The notes under the pieces were generated by a model, which saw only the letters and a list, made by a program, of their open reading frames with translations, did no database searches and was not told the DNA's origin. Of a stretch of DNA of 64,000 nt, positions 21,709 to 32,701 are shown piece after piece. Each line of letters begins with the position of its first letter. Within the stretch, counting starts at the first letter, position 1. The position numbers and the translations under genes were made by a program. Source of the DNA: Trichomonas vaginalis G3 (taxonomy: Eukaryota > Parabasalia > Trichomonadida > Trichomonadidae); assembly GCF_026262505.1 (NCBI RefSeq), contig NC_067205.1, forward strand, positions 16,740,001 to 16,804,000, given 5' to 3'.

Positions 21709-24700
21709 TTAAACTGAATAACTGGATCCAGAGCCGCTCGACTTCTTCTTCTTTGATGATGTGCTGCTAGAGCCAGATTCTGTCAATGACATGCCTGTGT
21801 TGTAGCTTGAAGAGTCATCATTGATCTCAACGAGTGTATCCTTGTAGAGGAAGAACATGACGACCCAAACAACGATGGCAACGATGAGGAATACGAGAGC
21901 TACGAAGATGACCAATACTAGACCGTTTCCTTTGGGATTCTCCTTAATTGCGTACATTTTCTGGGCGAGCTCTGTGTATTTCGGATCTGCACCTGAGTTT
22001 TCCATTTTATCCTTGTTGTCTTCGATGAACTTCTGAGTGGCTTTGAGATAGAATTCACTTTCACCGGATGCAATGATTTCCATTGTTGGTTTGTATTTAT
22101 CCCAGTCTTTGTCTGTGTCTGGAGGTGGGCCGAAAACATTGTCAGCGGTCAAATAAGCCTTTGTCTTTTCAGATGGTTTGAATCCTTTGATGAGGCGCTG
22201 ACCTGTTTCTGTCATGTAGTTATTCTGGAAGACAGTAACATTGAATACCTTCCTCAAGATTGTGCTGTCGTAGTTGAAGTTGAAAATTGTTTCAGCAGGC
22301 TGCTGTGGACAGTTATCAGCCAAATGGATCTCAGAGTGTTTTTCTGCATTCCATTTCATTTCGACCTTTGCGCCGAATATGTTGCAGAAGTCAACATTAT
22401 TTTGAGTTGGTTCATTTGTTGGTGTTTCTCCTTCTTTAATCTTCTTCTTTGATGGTGTCTCGTCTGGATTTGGTTGCGGATTTTCTGTATTTGGCTGCGG
22501 ATTTTCTGTATTTGTTGTATTTTCTGGGTTAGTTGATGGATTAGATGAAGGAGTTGGTTCGAGGACAGAACCTGGGTACATAACTAAACTTTCTGTGACT
22601 TCCAAAGCGTCGAAGCGAGAAATTGTGTCGAATCTGATTTCCAAGTTCTTGAAAATAGCTTTGCAACCTTTGATACTAGAGACTTTGTTTTCTGCATTGT
22701 AGTAAGTATCGAAGGACATGTCAGGGAATTGAACTGAAGGGAGATAACTTCCATCACTCAATTTGAAAACAGTAGTTTCATTCAAAACTCTGGAAGCTAA
22801 TTTGTTTGAAACTGAATAAGGAATATCCTTGATCAGTATACCTGTGAAGTTTGCCAAGCTAACTTTGCAATTCGTTGCATTTGGAATCAATGTAACAATT
22901 TCATCTGTTCTAAATGAATCAGGCCAATCAGTTTTAACAGTTATGGACTCTGCACATCCTTTAAAGTTAGTGACATTAAACTTGACGATTTTACCAGGTG
23001 TTAAAGCACCTGTATATTGAATTGTGAATCTGCATTGATCTCTGTCAACGAATTCTGAATTTTGACTGTAATCAAAAGTAAAGTAAACCTTTGTGGCCAT
23101 TAGTGTAATTGTTATAGGTTGAACGTTTTCTGCTGCCTTAACTCTGACTTTGAGCTCAGTGTGATTGCCGTAGTATAGGCCGAAGAAGTTCAATGGATCG
23201 AATTCATCGAGATAAACAATGGCCTGATCCAAAAGAAGATATTTCATGGCAAATATATCAGTAGCTCTATCGGTTGAAAATTCATTAGCGATATCTGCTA
23301 GAGTATAGTAGAAGTTGACATTTGCAGAAAACTTGGGTGTGTAATCCTCTGCATTCTTAATAAATGAATGAGCAAAAGTTACCTTAGTAGAATCTTTGAA
23401 CTTGATTGAACCAGATTCAAGATCAGTGTTTAATTTGATTCTGTTTAATTGTATAGGTCCATCCATTACATCAGCATTGATGACATTGAGTTCTTGGTAG
23501 AACTTTTTGCATGTTATTTCTAATGGCTTTGATTTCATTGATGAATCAAGTTGAGAGCAGTCTAATGTTGGAATCTTGAATCTATAGGTTGTAAAATAAT
23601 TAGGTAGCGTTCTAATAGTGATGCGAATTGCACTAAAGTTGACAGCTTTGGAAGCTGTATTTATGACATTAGTAAATGCATTTACATCTGTTGGTTGATC
23701 ATTTTTAACATAATCTTGAATATAGTAAATCATGTCACCTGCTTGGCATAAAGATTCTTGATATGAAAGACATAATGAGAAGTTGAATTTCTGGAACTTG
23801 GATGAATCAAATTTAATTGAATATGTTGACATACCTTCCACTGGTTCTGACTTCGCTTGGCCCATGAGTAGCTGTTTATTATAGAAACCAGGATTGTTTA
23901 TTTCATTATCTAATACAATTGTAATGGCGCTTGATGATGAAGTAGTCAGAATATCATATGAAGCATCGAAATATGTCTTCAAGTTATTAGGTGTATAAAA
24001 CACATCTTGTTTGTGTTCAATGTAAATTGGGAATTGTTTCCAATCAGAAGTTGGCGGAGACAATGCATCTATCTGAAGTTTACCTGTTTCGAATTTTGTT
24101 GAAGTTCCAGATGTAAAAAGAATCAATCTGAGCCAAAGAATGTTGTTATAAATTACATAGTTTTTAAATGTTCTGATCTTAACTGAAAGTCCTTTTTGAA
24201 TCTTCATATGATGTGATGGATTGCCATCCATAGTTGTAGCTCCAAATGTAGCTGAAGTTACACCTTGTGCCAACGAGAATGTGAAGTTTGTTGCGAAGCG
24301 AATGAAAAGCAAATCGACGTTTATATCTTTATTGATTATGAAATTTGTCTTTTTCGCCCATTCATGCATTTGAATAGCAGCTGATATACTTTGCTCGTTG
24401 ACAAACTCAATTGTTGTTAAATCATAAGCGCCACTTTGAGAAACTTCCATATCAGTATATCCCTTACTGGTCAATGCAAGAATAGAGCTGGATTTGATGT
24501 TGATTTTCATATAAGCTTCGTTTGAAGCACCAATAAGATACAGTAAAGCAAGTTTTTTACCACTTTCGAAATTAATACCATTAGGGTCTGAATCAATTGT
24601 TAATACTGAAGCTGAAGTTGTTGGTTTTTTGAATTTGATAAATAAATTCTGTTTGACAAATGGTCGGAACTCAAAAAACTTGTCAGAAATTGTAATTTTA

Positions 24701-25380
24701 AGGTAGTACGCGTCTGATGCATATTTATCCTTGATCTCTACTGCTGAGTAAGAATTCACATCACTAATTGAAACAGATCCTTGAATATCTATTACTTTGT
24801 TTTGATTTGTGAGAGGGAAGTCTTCTATACCTTGAAATTCAGCATTACCAACATAAGAATATGTTCCGTCTTGTTGGAATAATGACTTTAAGAATGAGGG
24901 AGGTCCAAGATAATTATCGATTTGAAAGAAGGACACTGTATCACTTTGGCCATTGCAATTATAAACTTTCGTTGTGTTGGTTTTGAAATTTCCAGTAAAT
25001 CTTAATATATAACCATGATATTCGCACCTAGCTTTATCTTCTAAGGGCATGTGAGTGATCTCTTTTGTGGGTGTATTACTCATTGAATCGAATATGACTA
25101 ATGGATGGAAATCGTCTTTACTAAATTTGTTAAGAATTTTTTGATCTGGATGATTTTTTGTTCCTGCATCATGCCCTTGATAGTCAATATTGATATCAGG
25201 AGTGGTCGAAATATCATATCCTAACTGTTGAAGATGGGTTTTAGCGTCGAAATTATCTTCAGTGAAAGCTGCTAGAGTTATTTTTTCCTTATATCCTGTA
25301 CCCTTGCATTCATTTTCAGAACTCGCATAAATGCAAATACGGAATTCTGAGGCAGAAAGAGAAAACAGTAATCCAAGCAT
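21709..25380 (-). CDS. Type I surface membrane protein with Ser-rich cytoplasmic tail
   Basis: 1223 residues. A short hydrophobic N-terminus (MLGLLFSLSASEF) serves as signal peptide. The ~1130-residue ectodomain is rich in aromatic/beta-type segments and N-glycosylation-like NxT/NxS sites, followed by a Pro/Asn/Thr-rich stalk with a short NTENPQP duplication near residues 960-985. A single transmembrane helix lies at about 1151-1179, then a 44-residue tail rich in Ser/Gly/Lys ending SGSGSSYSV. This plan (signal, large ectodomain, one TM, short tail) is typical of trichomonad surface protein families. I do not recognise the ectodomain as BspA-like leucine-rich repeats or as a protease. A host-contact or sensing role is inference only. 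Confidence 0.8.
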   Translation of the reverse strand: MLGLLFSLSASEFRICIYASSENECKGTGYKEKITLAAFTEDNFDAKTHLQQLGYDISTTPDINIDYQGHDAGTKNHPDQKILNKFSKDDFHPLVIFDSMSNTPTKEITHMPLEDKARCEYHGYILRFTGNFKTNTTKVYNCNGQSDTVSFFQIDNYLGPPSFLKSLFQQDGTYSYVGNAEFQGIEDFPLTNQNKVIDIQGSVSISDVNSYSAVEIKDKYASDAYYLKITISDKFFEFRPFVKQNLFIKFKKPTTSASVLTIDSDPNGINFESGKKLALLYLIGASNEAYMKINIKSSSILALTSKGYTDMEVSQSGAYDLTTIEFVNEQSISAAIQMHEWAKKTNFIINKDINVDLLFIRFATNFTFSLAQGVTSATFGATTMDGNPSHHMKIQKGLSVKIRTFKNYVIYNNILWLRLILFTSGTSTKFETGKLQIDALSPPTSDWKQFPIYIEHKQDVFYTPNNLKTYFDASYDILTTSSSSAITIVLDNEINNPGFYNKQLLMGQAKSEPVEGMSTYSIKFDSSKFQKFNFSLCLSYQESLCQAGDMIYYIQDYVKNDQPTDVNAFTNVINTASKAVNFSAIRITIRTLPNYFTTYRFKIPTLDCSQLDSSMKSKPLEITCKKFYQELNVINADVMDGPIQLNRIKLNTDLESGSIKFKDSTKVTFAHSFIKNAEDYTPKFSANVNFYYTLADIANEFSTDRATDIFAMKYLLLDQAIVYLDEFDPLNFFGLYYGNHTELKVRVKAAENVQPITITLMATKVYFTFDYSQNSEFVDRDQCRFTIQYTGALTPGKIVKFNVTNFKGCAESITVKTDWPDSFRTDEIVTLIPNATNCKVSLANFTGILIKDIPYSVSNKLASRVLNETTVFKLSDGSYLPSVQFPDMSFDTYYNAENKVSSIKGCKAIFKNLEIRFDTISRFDALEVTESLVMYPGSVLEPTPSSNPSTNPENTTNTENPQPNTENPQPNPDETPSKKKIKEGETPTNEPTQNNVDFCNIFGAKVEMKWNAEKHSEIHLADNCPQQPAETIFNFNYDSTILRKVFNVTVFQNNYMTETGQRLIKGFKPSEKTKAYLTADNVFGPPPDTDKDWDKYKPTMEIIASGESEFYLKATQKFIEDNKDKMENSGADPKYTELAQKMYAIKENPKGNGLVLVIFVALVFLIVAIVVWVVMFFLYKDTLVEINDDSSSYNTGMSLTESGSSSTSSKKKKSSGSGSSYSV

Positions 25381-25451
25381 TTGAAAAATCTAATCAGAAA
25401 AAAAATTAAAATCAAATATTGTCAAGCATTAATAAAAACATTAAGTATAAC

Positions 25452-26504
25452 TAAGGGTTTCGTTTTGCGAAAAAAACGTACAATACGCAATTTCGCTAAA
25501 AAACATTTATCTAGCAATTTCGACCTTTGACTCCACTCAAGACGTCACTTTTTTAATTTTGCGGTATCATATTTTTGGAAAATCTTTATGAATATTATAT
25601 AAAAAGTCTCTTTAATATCTATATTTCATATTTTTATCGATTTTTAAAGTTTTTGCGAAAAGTATTCAATTATTTTTGCTATTTGGTCGGGTAAATGTCA
25701 GATTTGCGACATTTTCTGATATGATATTCAGATTCTACGTTGATAATAATGCTTATAGAACCCTCTTGCTATTGTGTCAAAATTGCGAAACCGATAGCAA
25801 AAATATCTCGCAATATCAAAATTGAGATATTGAGTGAATTATGCATTATAGAGATTAAAAATCTGATTTGTGAAAACATCTCATCAGTTTCTAGCTAATT
25901 CAAAAATCTTTACTATCTTATTCGATTAAAATGAAAAGGGAATAGTTTCATTATGCTTTAAATGACAGCCTTATAATATAATCATAGTTTTCGCTCAATA
26001 TGCAGCATTTTTTTTTCGAAATCTATGGTCAATATCCTAAATACTGATTGCTTTGCATTCATATCTCTTACATTTTCTATATCCACATCACTATTCATTG
26101 CTATTCCTATCTTTTTCATTTTTGTTTGTTTCTCATAATTTCTCAAAAAACATGATAACTTGATATTTGTAAATATCATACTTTATAACGTAAATAAGAA
26201 CTTGACCTATTAAGAAAAGCAGTAATGAAAAGAAAATCTGAAATTCATAAAAATTACAAGTTTCTGATGACAATTAGCTTAATTAAACCAGGTACAAGAT
26301 TATATAATTGTATTTTCTATCCAATTATCCATATAATATCTTATCCAGAAAAAATAACTTGATCAATACCAAATGATTTTTTAACTAGTAAATAAAGTAT
26401 TTTCTTTACACACACATTGTATATCATAGTTTTTTTTGGTTTCGCAAAACATCCAAAAACAAATATGCTATAAAAGTGACAATTTTAGCAAAACGAAACC
26501 CTTA
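25452..26504. mobile_element. 1.05-kb terminal-inverted-repeat element, non-autonomous
   Basis: TAAGGGTTTCGTTTTGC at 25452-25468 and its exact complement at 26488-26504 form 17-bp terminal inverted repeats. Both ends are flanked by the direct repeat GTATAAC (25445-25451 and 26505-26511), which looks like a 7-bp target-site duplication (8 bp if one end is trimmed). The interior has no long reading frame, so the element is a non-autonomous copy (MITE or deletion derivative). Superfamily is not certain: an 8-bp duplication would favour hAT. It sits in the 2-kb gap upstream of both the surface-protein and the GAF genes. Confidence 0.8.
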
Positions 26505-26511
26505 GTATAAC

Positions 26512-27394
26512 CTATCGATAAATGAACAACTAAATTGAAATTGAAAGATGATAGCGGTTTTTAATTTCGGTTTCATATTTTTAAATATTAAAATTGTATT
26601 ACAAATTAATCTATAGATATAATTTTTTTCAGATACTATTCAAAAAGCAATGAAATAAAAAGTTAAAATAAAATTATAATGGATAAATCTCAAATACTAT
26701 TTCACAGCAACCAATAGAAGGAGATACAAAATCATGAATAATTTTCTCTAAAGTTGCAGAAATTTGGATTACATAATTACTATTGCTACTTTCAAAACAA
26801 GAACTGATAGTGTAGATTTGAATTACTAAATTTGAATTTGTTATCTAGTTAAAGTAGGTTTATGTGTGATAGAATATAATAAAGTGTGATATTATGAATC
26901 AATTTCTATCACTTATGCAATTAATATGTACAAATTAATTTCACTAAATCAATTTTGCATATAATTATGTAAGGAACTAAATTATAAGATTTTAATTTTT
27001 TTAATTTGTACCAAATTATATATTGAAAATACTAGATAACCTATGATGAGAAAAAGGATTTATTAATAGAAGATGCAAATATCAATTTGTTTGTGAATAA
27101 AATTTAGATGAAAAATCAAATGATTAATCTTCAATGATTTCAATGAATAATAAGTCAATAATTTGAAGAGGCTGTTGGCGTTAATTCTCCAACTGCTTGT
27201 TTTAAGTATAATATGGTAGTTTGTTTTTGCCTCAGCCAACTTTATCAAATTAGTGCAAGAAAGCATCGTTACGATTTTGTGGACCTACGTTCAATCAGGA
27301 AGATAGTAACTGAAACCTTATTGGCTCTCTTTGTATGTAGTTACTTGTAAATGAATATTTTTTTACAAAATTTGCACGTTTTAAATAAATAAGA
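26512..27394. other. Intergenic, nothing recognised
   Basis: AT-rich DNA between the inverted-repeat element and the GAF gene. No supported gene or structured repeat. Confidence 0.5.
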
Positions 27395-29941
27395 ATGATT
27401 GGTAAGCAGCTGTCAGGTTTTTTTCAGCCCATCGATCCGACTGCTATCACTCCATTCTCACAGTCAACATCAGTTGGGCTGAATGATGGTGGCTATAACC
27501 TTCAATTATCGCACTTATCACAAATTTTACAGATGAAATCGCAACAAGTTGCACAATTAGAAGCAGAAATTCGCAATTTAATCAAAATTCAATCGGAAAT
27601 GGCGAAAGAATTGATACAATGCTTCGAAGAACAATGTCAAATGCAACAACAGCTTGCTGTGAGCAGAAAGAATGAGTCTGCTGCTAAAGCTATTCAAGGT
27701 GATGACTTTGTACTAACGGCAAATATGAGCAGAGGCGGTACTGCAATTGGTGGGCGTGGAAATATCGATGAAACAACATTTTTACGATGCTTTATTACAG
27801 GTGATGAAACGTCTCTTAATACAGCAATAAAACAAGCTCAACAGATTAAAGACCAAGCGCAAAGAGGCGTTTTCGCTCAAAATTTATTCCACCAAATACA
27901 GAGGTTTTTAGAAATATATCATTTTTTCGAAGTTCTATGCAATGAATACGCAAAATCTACATTTATTGCCACGTTTGAAGACAGATTAAGGTCATTAATT
28001 GAATGTCGCCGCGTTGTGCTTTGGGTTAGAGTTAAAACAGCAAATATATTAGTTTCACCGACAACAAATACGATAGTTCCCATTGGCCAAGGAATCTTAG
28101 ATCGCGTTGTTAAAACTAAAGATAAAGTTATCATAAAAGATCCGGCCAAAGATCCAAATTACAACCAACAGTACGACGAACAGTTGCTTAAATTCGCTAA
28201 GTCTGTTGTTTTAACACCAGTTTACGATAGCAAAAAAGAACTTTTATGGGTCATTGAAATTGTAGACAGAATTGATCCTCAAGGAACAGTTATTCCTCCA
28301 AAACCAGACGATGTACTTATTATTGACTATATTTCTTTTGGTTTACAACGACTTTATCAAGGAGATTCCGGATTCAATGAGATGATCGAGAAAATTTTGA
28401 CAGATACGACCAAATCCCTTCTTATTGATCGCCAAGTCATGCTACTCTTAGAATCCATCCAGTTAACTACATCCCGTGTCATTGGATGTGAAGTTCTCCA
28501 AGTTTTTTTCGCCGACGAAAAAGACAACTCTTTAGTACAACTTCGTGAAGCCGCCAGAAGCAAAGGAAGTGATGACGACTCTTTGAGTTCTGTTACACGT
28601 ATCAAGACTCCAATAGACAGTGCAGGAATTGCAGGAACATGCTACAAAACGAAGCAAATTATCAACATTCCAATCGCCAAAGAAAGAGTTGATTTCAACA
28701 TGACAATGGATGGTGAATATCCAAACGGATCATTACTCGCGATGCCTTTGAAGAGCTCCAACGGAACAGTCATGTTAGTTGCTGTTGCAAGGCAAAAAAG
28801 ATCTGGAATGATGTTCAACAAAACAGATGAAATCATGTTGGAAGCTCTTTCCCGTGTTTATTCTTCCGCTCTTCAAAATGCTCAGTTACACGAAAGCAAC
28901 ATCCAAAATATACAAAAAGCGAGAACAAACCACAAATACTACACAGCTCTTTTGGCTGTTGCTCAAGAGTTATCCGCTGAATTGGATACAAACGCTTTGA
29001 TCAGAAAAGTCATGACAAAAGCTCAATCTTTCATCAACGCTGATAGATGTTCATTGTTTTTGGTTGATAAAGTGAGAGGTGGACTTTGGTCTGTTGTTGC
29101 GCATGGTGAGAACTCAAAAATCTTCGTTCCTTTGGGAGAAGGTATCGCAGGAACTGTTGCGAAAACTGGAGAAATCATCAACATTCCTGATGCTTATTCA
29201 GATCCTAGATTTAATCCGGCTGTCGATAAAAAGACAGGTTACTTGACAAAGTCCATTCTTTGCGTGCCAATCAGAAACAATGATGGTTCTATAATGGGAT
29301 GCACTCAAATGATTAATAAACTCGATGGAAACGAGTTTACAAAAACTGACATTGAATTAATGAGTGCTTTTAATGTTTTCTGCGGCATTGCTTTGTCTAA
29401 TGCTCAATTGTATGAAAGCGCGACGATAACGAAGAAGAAGATGAGTGCTATATTAGATATTGTGTTGAACATGTCAAGCACATCAACACTCAACCAATTA
29501 GTTACAAATTTAATGAGTAACGCAAAAGATTTAGTTGAATCTAAATATGTTTTCATATTCGCAATTGACAGAGAAAGACACATTTGTCATCCGATTGCTG
29601 TTAATGATACAATTTCTTTCTCTACGAATGAAGATGTTGTAGGATTCGTTGCAACAAGTGGTGGAGAAGTTAATGAAGAAGATCCAACACAAGATAGAAG
29701 ATTCAATACAATGTTTTTGAGTCAAATGGGAATAAAACCGAATTCAATTTTGGCAATTCCCATTTTGGATTCATTGAATCAAGTCATCGGTGTTATTGAA
29801 GCTGTTGATAAAGTAGGATCTCCAAAATTCACAGCTGATGACCAACTCCTTCTAAAGACTTCTCTGCTTTTGCTGGATTGGCAATGCAGAGATGGATGGC
29901 GAAATCTCCTGAAGATTTCTGGAAACCAGAAAGCCAATTAG
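27395..29941 (+). CDS. Tandem GAF-domain protein (regulatory part of a cyclic nucleotide phosphodiesterase)
   Basis: 848 residues open. After an N-terminal Gln-rich coiled-coil (about 40-90), four GAF-type modules are recognisable at roughly 168-285, 340-490, 515-675 and 690-840. The third is the most canonical, with PLGEGIAGTVAKTGEIINIP and an NKLDGNEFTKTD motif that resembles the NKxxFDE signature of cyclic-nucleotide-binding GAFs. GAF modules bind cAMP/cGMP or mediate dimerisation and activate the attached catalytic domain. The frame ends just after the fourth GAF, where the family normally reads FSAFAGLAM; loss of one T near 29857 shifts the frame. The phosphodiesterase catalytic region follows at once, so this is the 5' part of one gene ending near 30915. 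Confidence 0.85.
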   Translation: MIGKQLSGFFQPIDPTAITPFSQSTSVGLNDGGYNLQLSHLSQILQMKSQQVAQLEAEIRNLIKIQSEMAKELIQCFEEQCQMQQQLAVSRKNESAAKAIQGDDFVLTANMSRGGTAIGGRGNIDETTFLRCFITGDETSLNTAIKQAQQIKDQAQRGVFAQNLFHQIQRFLEIYHFFEVLCNEYAKSTFIATFEDRLRSLIECRRVVLWVRVKTANILVSPTTNTIVPIGQGILDRVVKTKDKVIIKDPAKDPNYNQQYDEQLLKFAKSVVLTPVYDSKKELLWVIEIVDRIDPQGTVIPPKPDDVLIIDYISFGLQRLYQGDSGFNEMIEKILTDTTKSLLIDRQVMLLLESIQLTTSRVIGCEVLQVFFADEKDNSLVQLREAARSKGSDDDSLSSVTRIKTPIDSAGIAGTCYKTKQIINIPIAKERVDFNMTMDGEYPNGSLLAMPLKSSNGTVMLVAVARQKRSGMMFNKTDEIMLEALSRVYSSALQNAQLHESNIQNIQKARTNHKYYTALLAVAQELSAELDTNALIRKVMTKAQSFINADRCSLFLVDKVRGGLWSVVAHGENSKIFVPLGEGIAGTVAKTGEIINIPDAYSDPRFNPAVDKKTGYLTKSILCVPIRNNDGSIMGCTQMINKLDGNEFTKTDIELMSAFNVFCGIALSNAQLYESATITKKKMSAILDIVLNMSSTSTLNQLVTNLMSNAKDLVESKYVFIFAIDRERHICHPIAVNDTISFSTNEDVVGFVATSGGEVNEEDPTQDRRFNTMFLSQMGIKPNSILAIPILDSLNQVIGVIEAVDKVGSPKFTADDQLLLKTSLLLLDWQCRDGWRNLLKISGNQKAN

Positions 29942-30915
29942 TTACAATTTTGACAGCCACTGAATTGAAGATGACTGAAATGCCTGGAAGACTGAACATC
30001 ATTGAACCATTACTTTCTACTGTTTCTTCAATTGAATTTGATGCTGTTGCGTTTCCAAAGAATGAACAATTTCGTATTCTTTTGTTTTTCTTCCACGATT
30101 TAGGTTTGTTGAAAGAATTCAACATCCAAATCGAAACAATCTTGAGATTCATCACTTCTATCAGTGAACAATACCATCACGTTCCTTTCCACAACTTCAA
30201 TCATGCTGTTGATGTTACGCAAATGGCATACATGATTGTTAAAGTTGGAAGATTGTTCTCTAATTTCACAAAATTGGAGATTTTGGCTCTTTTAGTAAGT
30301 GCAATTTGCCATGACATGGGACATAGAGGAAAAATGGGAACAAGTTCTAAAGTACAGACTCCTTTGTCATTATTATTTAAAAGATCAGCCTGTCATGGAG
30401 ACTTTCCATTGTTCGTCTGCAATTAAAACAATTGGAAAGCCAAGTTGCAATATTTTATCTTCATTAAATGCAGACCAGTTACATGATTTCTGGGTTTTAG
30501 TCATTGATACTATTTTAAGCACAGAAACATCACAACACCAAAAGATTATTGATGATGTTAAATTGTCTTTTGCACCTGATGAAACACTTCCTCTGGCAAA
30601 TACACAACAGAGAGCAAGAATGATGAAATTGATACTAAGAATTGGAAACTTGGCAGCTGCGCAAGACCCTTTGATTCAACAAAATCTTGGTCTTCGTTTT
30701 ATCTGATGAATTCACTGATGATAGCGAAAATGCAGGAGAAAAGACTCCACAAGAGATTGCAAGATGGAATGCAGATCACTTGAAGGCTATTGCCCCCTGC
30801 TTTCGAACTTTTGTCGAAAGCAGTTCCTCTTCTCAAAGGAATAGGAAAACAATTCAAGAGGAATGTAGAGAAATGGGAAGAAATCGCAAATTCGGGTGGA
30901 CAACCTGCAAATTAA
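29860..30915 (+). pseudogene. Frameshifted PDEase_I catalytic domain of the GAF gene
   Basis: This sequence encodes a class I cyclic nucleotide phosphodiesterase domain, but in several frames. YHHVPFHNFNHAVDVTQ and SAICHDMGHRG carry the metal-binding His/Asp motifs, HSIMEH is represented by a YLKDQPVMETFHC-type segment, and the helical end reads KAVPLLKGIGKQFKRN before the stop at 30913-30915. Coding similarity moves between frames near 29857, near 30382 (an AAAA run), around 30665-30700 (twice) and near 30800. All are consistent with single-base indels, several in homopolymers. The gene is therefore either a young pseudogene or a sequencing-error hot spot. The intact 848-residue GAF part argues that decay, if real, is recent. 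Confidence 0.75.
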
Positions 30916-31574
30916 ATTTGTTTATATTTTTTGTTTGGAATTATAAAATATTTGATATATTATTAAACTATTTTAGGTCTTTGAAAACATAATTTCATAT
31001 ATTCAATATTCACTTTGTCTTTTTGGTATTTCATTCTGTGTATTGCTTATTTTTGGCTCCATTAAGCAATTTATATTGTTTTTTTCTTCGCTACATGTTA
31101 AACCGCTATATGAAATTTCGATGTCTCTTTTTAGGGAAGAGCGGTGATTTACATAGATGGGTTCTATATATAAAATTTCCATTACCCCATAATTTAGATA
31201 TCAGCATTAATAACATTACATTAAATAACAGTAATGCTTTTGTGTTAATGATTGGTTACTCATTTTCAATTCAATAATTTTGTGAGAAGATTTTGTTTGA
31301 ATTATTTTTTGCCATTGAAAAATCATCAATGTAAACGGTATGCAAATTTGTAAAATTTTGTAAAACATCGATTTCAGTTTTGACATAAAATTTTGGATCT
31401 TTTTGCTGTCTTCGGTTACATATATAACTGTATATTGATTATTTGGAGCTACATGATCCACTATTTGTTTCTTTCAAAATTGCCAAGATGGGCAATGGCT
31501 ATAACGTTATATTCGAGTTATTACGAATATTATTATAAGTTTAACACAAAATGCAAACTAATTAAAATACCTTA
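30916..31574. other. Intergenic, nothing recognised
   Basis: About 660 bp of AT-rich DNA with a few short random open frames. No motif, RNA gene or repeat that I can support. Confidence 0.5.
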
Positions 31575-32030
31575 GATCTCAATATCCAAAAGAAGCCGGA
31601 CCACAGAAGGCTCTTGACTTACTTTCGAGAAGGGTGAAAAGATTTCGTTTCATTATTCCGAATTTTTATACTATAACAAGTTTGTTAAGCTGGATGATAA
31701 CGATATTAGATTCTTAGGGAAATACATTATCAAAAGATTTATTGATGATGTTGATCAAGGCCTAGTTCCTTATTCAGTTGTCAATGTATATGGATATCTC
31801 TTTGGAGGTATCATATATAGATATGCTATTCTTGAGAACGCAGACGACGATGTGATTGAATCAATCAAAACATTTGCAAGATGTTTCCGAATGTGTGACT
31901 GGAACCTTCATGTTCGTAAATATAAAGAACCTAAAATCAGCTACTTCTACTATGATGGTACACAAAACAAAATGCCATGGCAAGAGTTTATGCCGCCATT
32001 AGAAATTGTAAATAAAGATCCGGTCTTTTG
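31575..32030 (+). pseudogene. C-terminal fragment of an unrecognised gene, abutting element A
   Basis: Coding-like sequence. One frame reads SQYPKEAGPQKALDLLSRR; after a frame change near 31655 it reads YNKFVKLDDNDIRFLGKY and onward for about 120 residues to the stop at 32028-32030. Composition is balanced and unlike the AT-rich spacer around it. No start codon or N-terminal part is present, and virus-like element A begins immediately downstream. I do not recognise the family. It could be a host gene remnant or the edge of another repeat. Confidence 0.45.
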
Positions 32031-32686
32031 AATAAATTCATTTTTGCGTTATACATTGAAATAAAACCAGCTAGAACAACTAAGGCGTCAATGGTTTTCT
32101 TTAACTCAAAAGCTGCTGGTTTTATCTGTTCATTCCATACTTTACCTCTTCTATCTTTATCTCTTATCTGCCATACACATTTTGCAACTAATGAAACAAA
32201 GTTATCGTATGTCTTAAATTCTTCGGATTTGTAAAGGTCAGAAATATTTTTATAAACCATGTCGCAATCTTTATCCATAACTTTATGGTTGCAATGAAAA
32301 CCAAGGAATTCATAATTTACTTTACGTATGAATTTCTTAATTTCTACTGAGTCAGTTGCTTTGACTTCAATTTCGTCGAATTCAGGAATAGTTAGTTTTT
32401 GCTGCTGAATTTCAGGTAGTTTAGGCAAATGGTCGATGAGGTCCTCTACTTCATAAAGATACTGTTCATTTGTTTCATCTTTCGCACTACAGTCTAAATT
32501 ACTTGTTAAAAGTTCTTGCTTTATCTTCTGGATTTCTGTTTCAAAAGTATATGAAGAAGGAATAAAGCTTTTCATCTCTACCAACATTGACGTAGGATTC
32601 ATGACTAGCGAGTTTGGTGCTGTAGTTGTGGATAGAGTCCCGCCGTTCGTGGCTTGAATTGTTGTTGTGCCGATTGTTGAAATCAT
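31988..32686 (-). CDS. Element A protein of unknown function
   Basis: About 230 residues from the Met at 32686. The N-terminus is Thr/Ser-rich, the middle acidic (EVEDLIDHLPKLPE), and the C-terminal half helical with CNHKVMDKDCDMVY. The last ~14 residues are encoded across the edge with the neighbouring host-like fragment, so the original end is uncertain. The start is supported by a TTTTGTATaaAAGAT block just upstream, similar to that before the KilA-N genes. No family recognised. Confidence 0.5.
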   Translation of the reverse strand: MISTIGTTTIQATNGGTLSTTTAPNSLVMNPTSMLVEMKSFIPSSYTFETEIQKIKQELLTSNLDCSAKDETNEQYLYEVEDLIDHLPKLPEIQQQKLTIPEFDEIEVKATDSVEIKKFIRKVNYEFLGFHCNHKVMDKDCDMVYKNISDLYKSEEFKTYDNFVSLVAKCVWQIRDKDRRGKVWNEQIKPAAFELKKTIDALVVLAGFISMYNAKMNLFKRPDLYLQFLMAA

Positions 32687-32701
32687 ATCTTTTATACAAA
32701 A
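32687..32701 (-). promoter_or_regulatory. Promoter-like TTTTGTAT block, element A
   Basis: Read on the minus strand, TTTTGTATAAAAGAT lies directly before the ATG at 32686. It matches the blocks before the KilA-N genes of both elements in its first eight bases and spacing. An element promoter or start-site motif is inferred. Confidence 0.4.

Noticed and set aside
29860-30915. Introns as the explanation for frame changes in the phosphodiesterase
   Set aside because: Similarity continues across each frame change without missing or extra sequence, and no 5' GT/3' branch-acceptor motif typical of trichomonad introns is seen.
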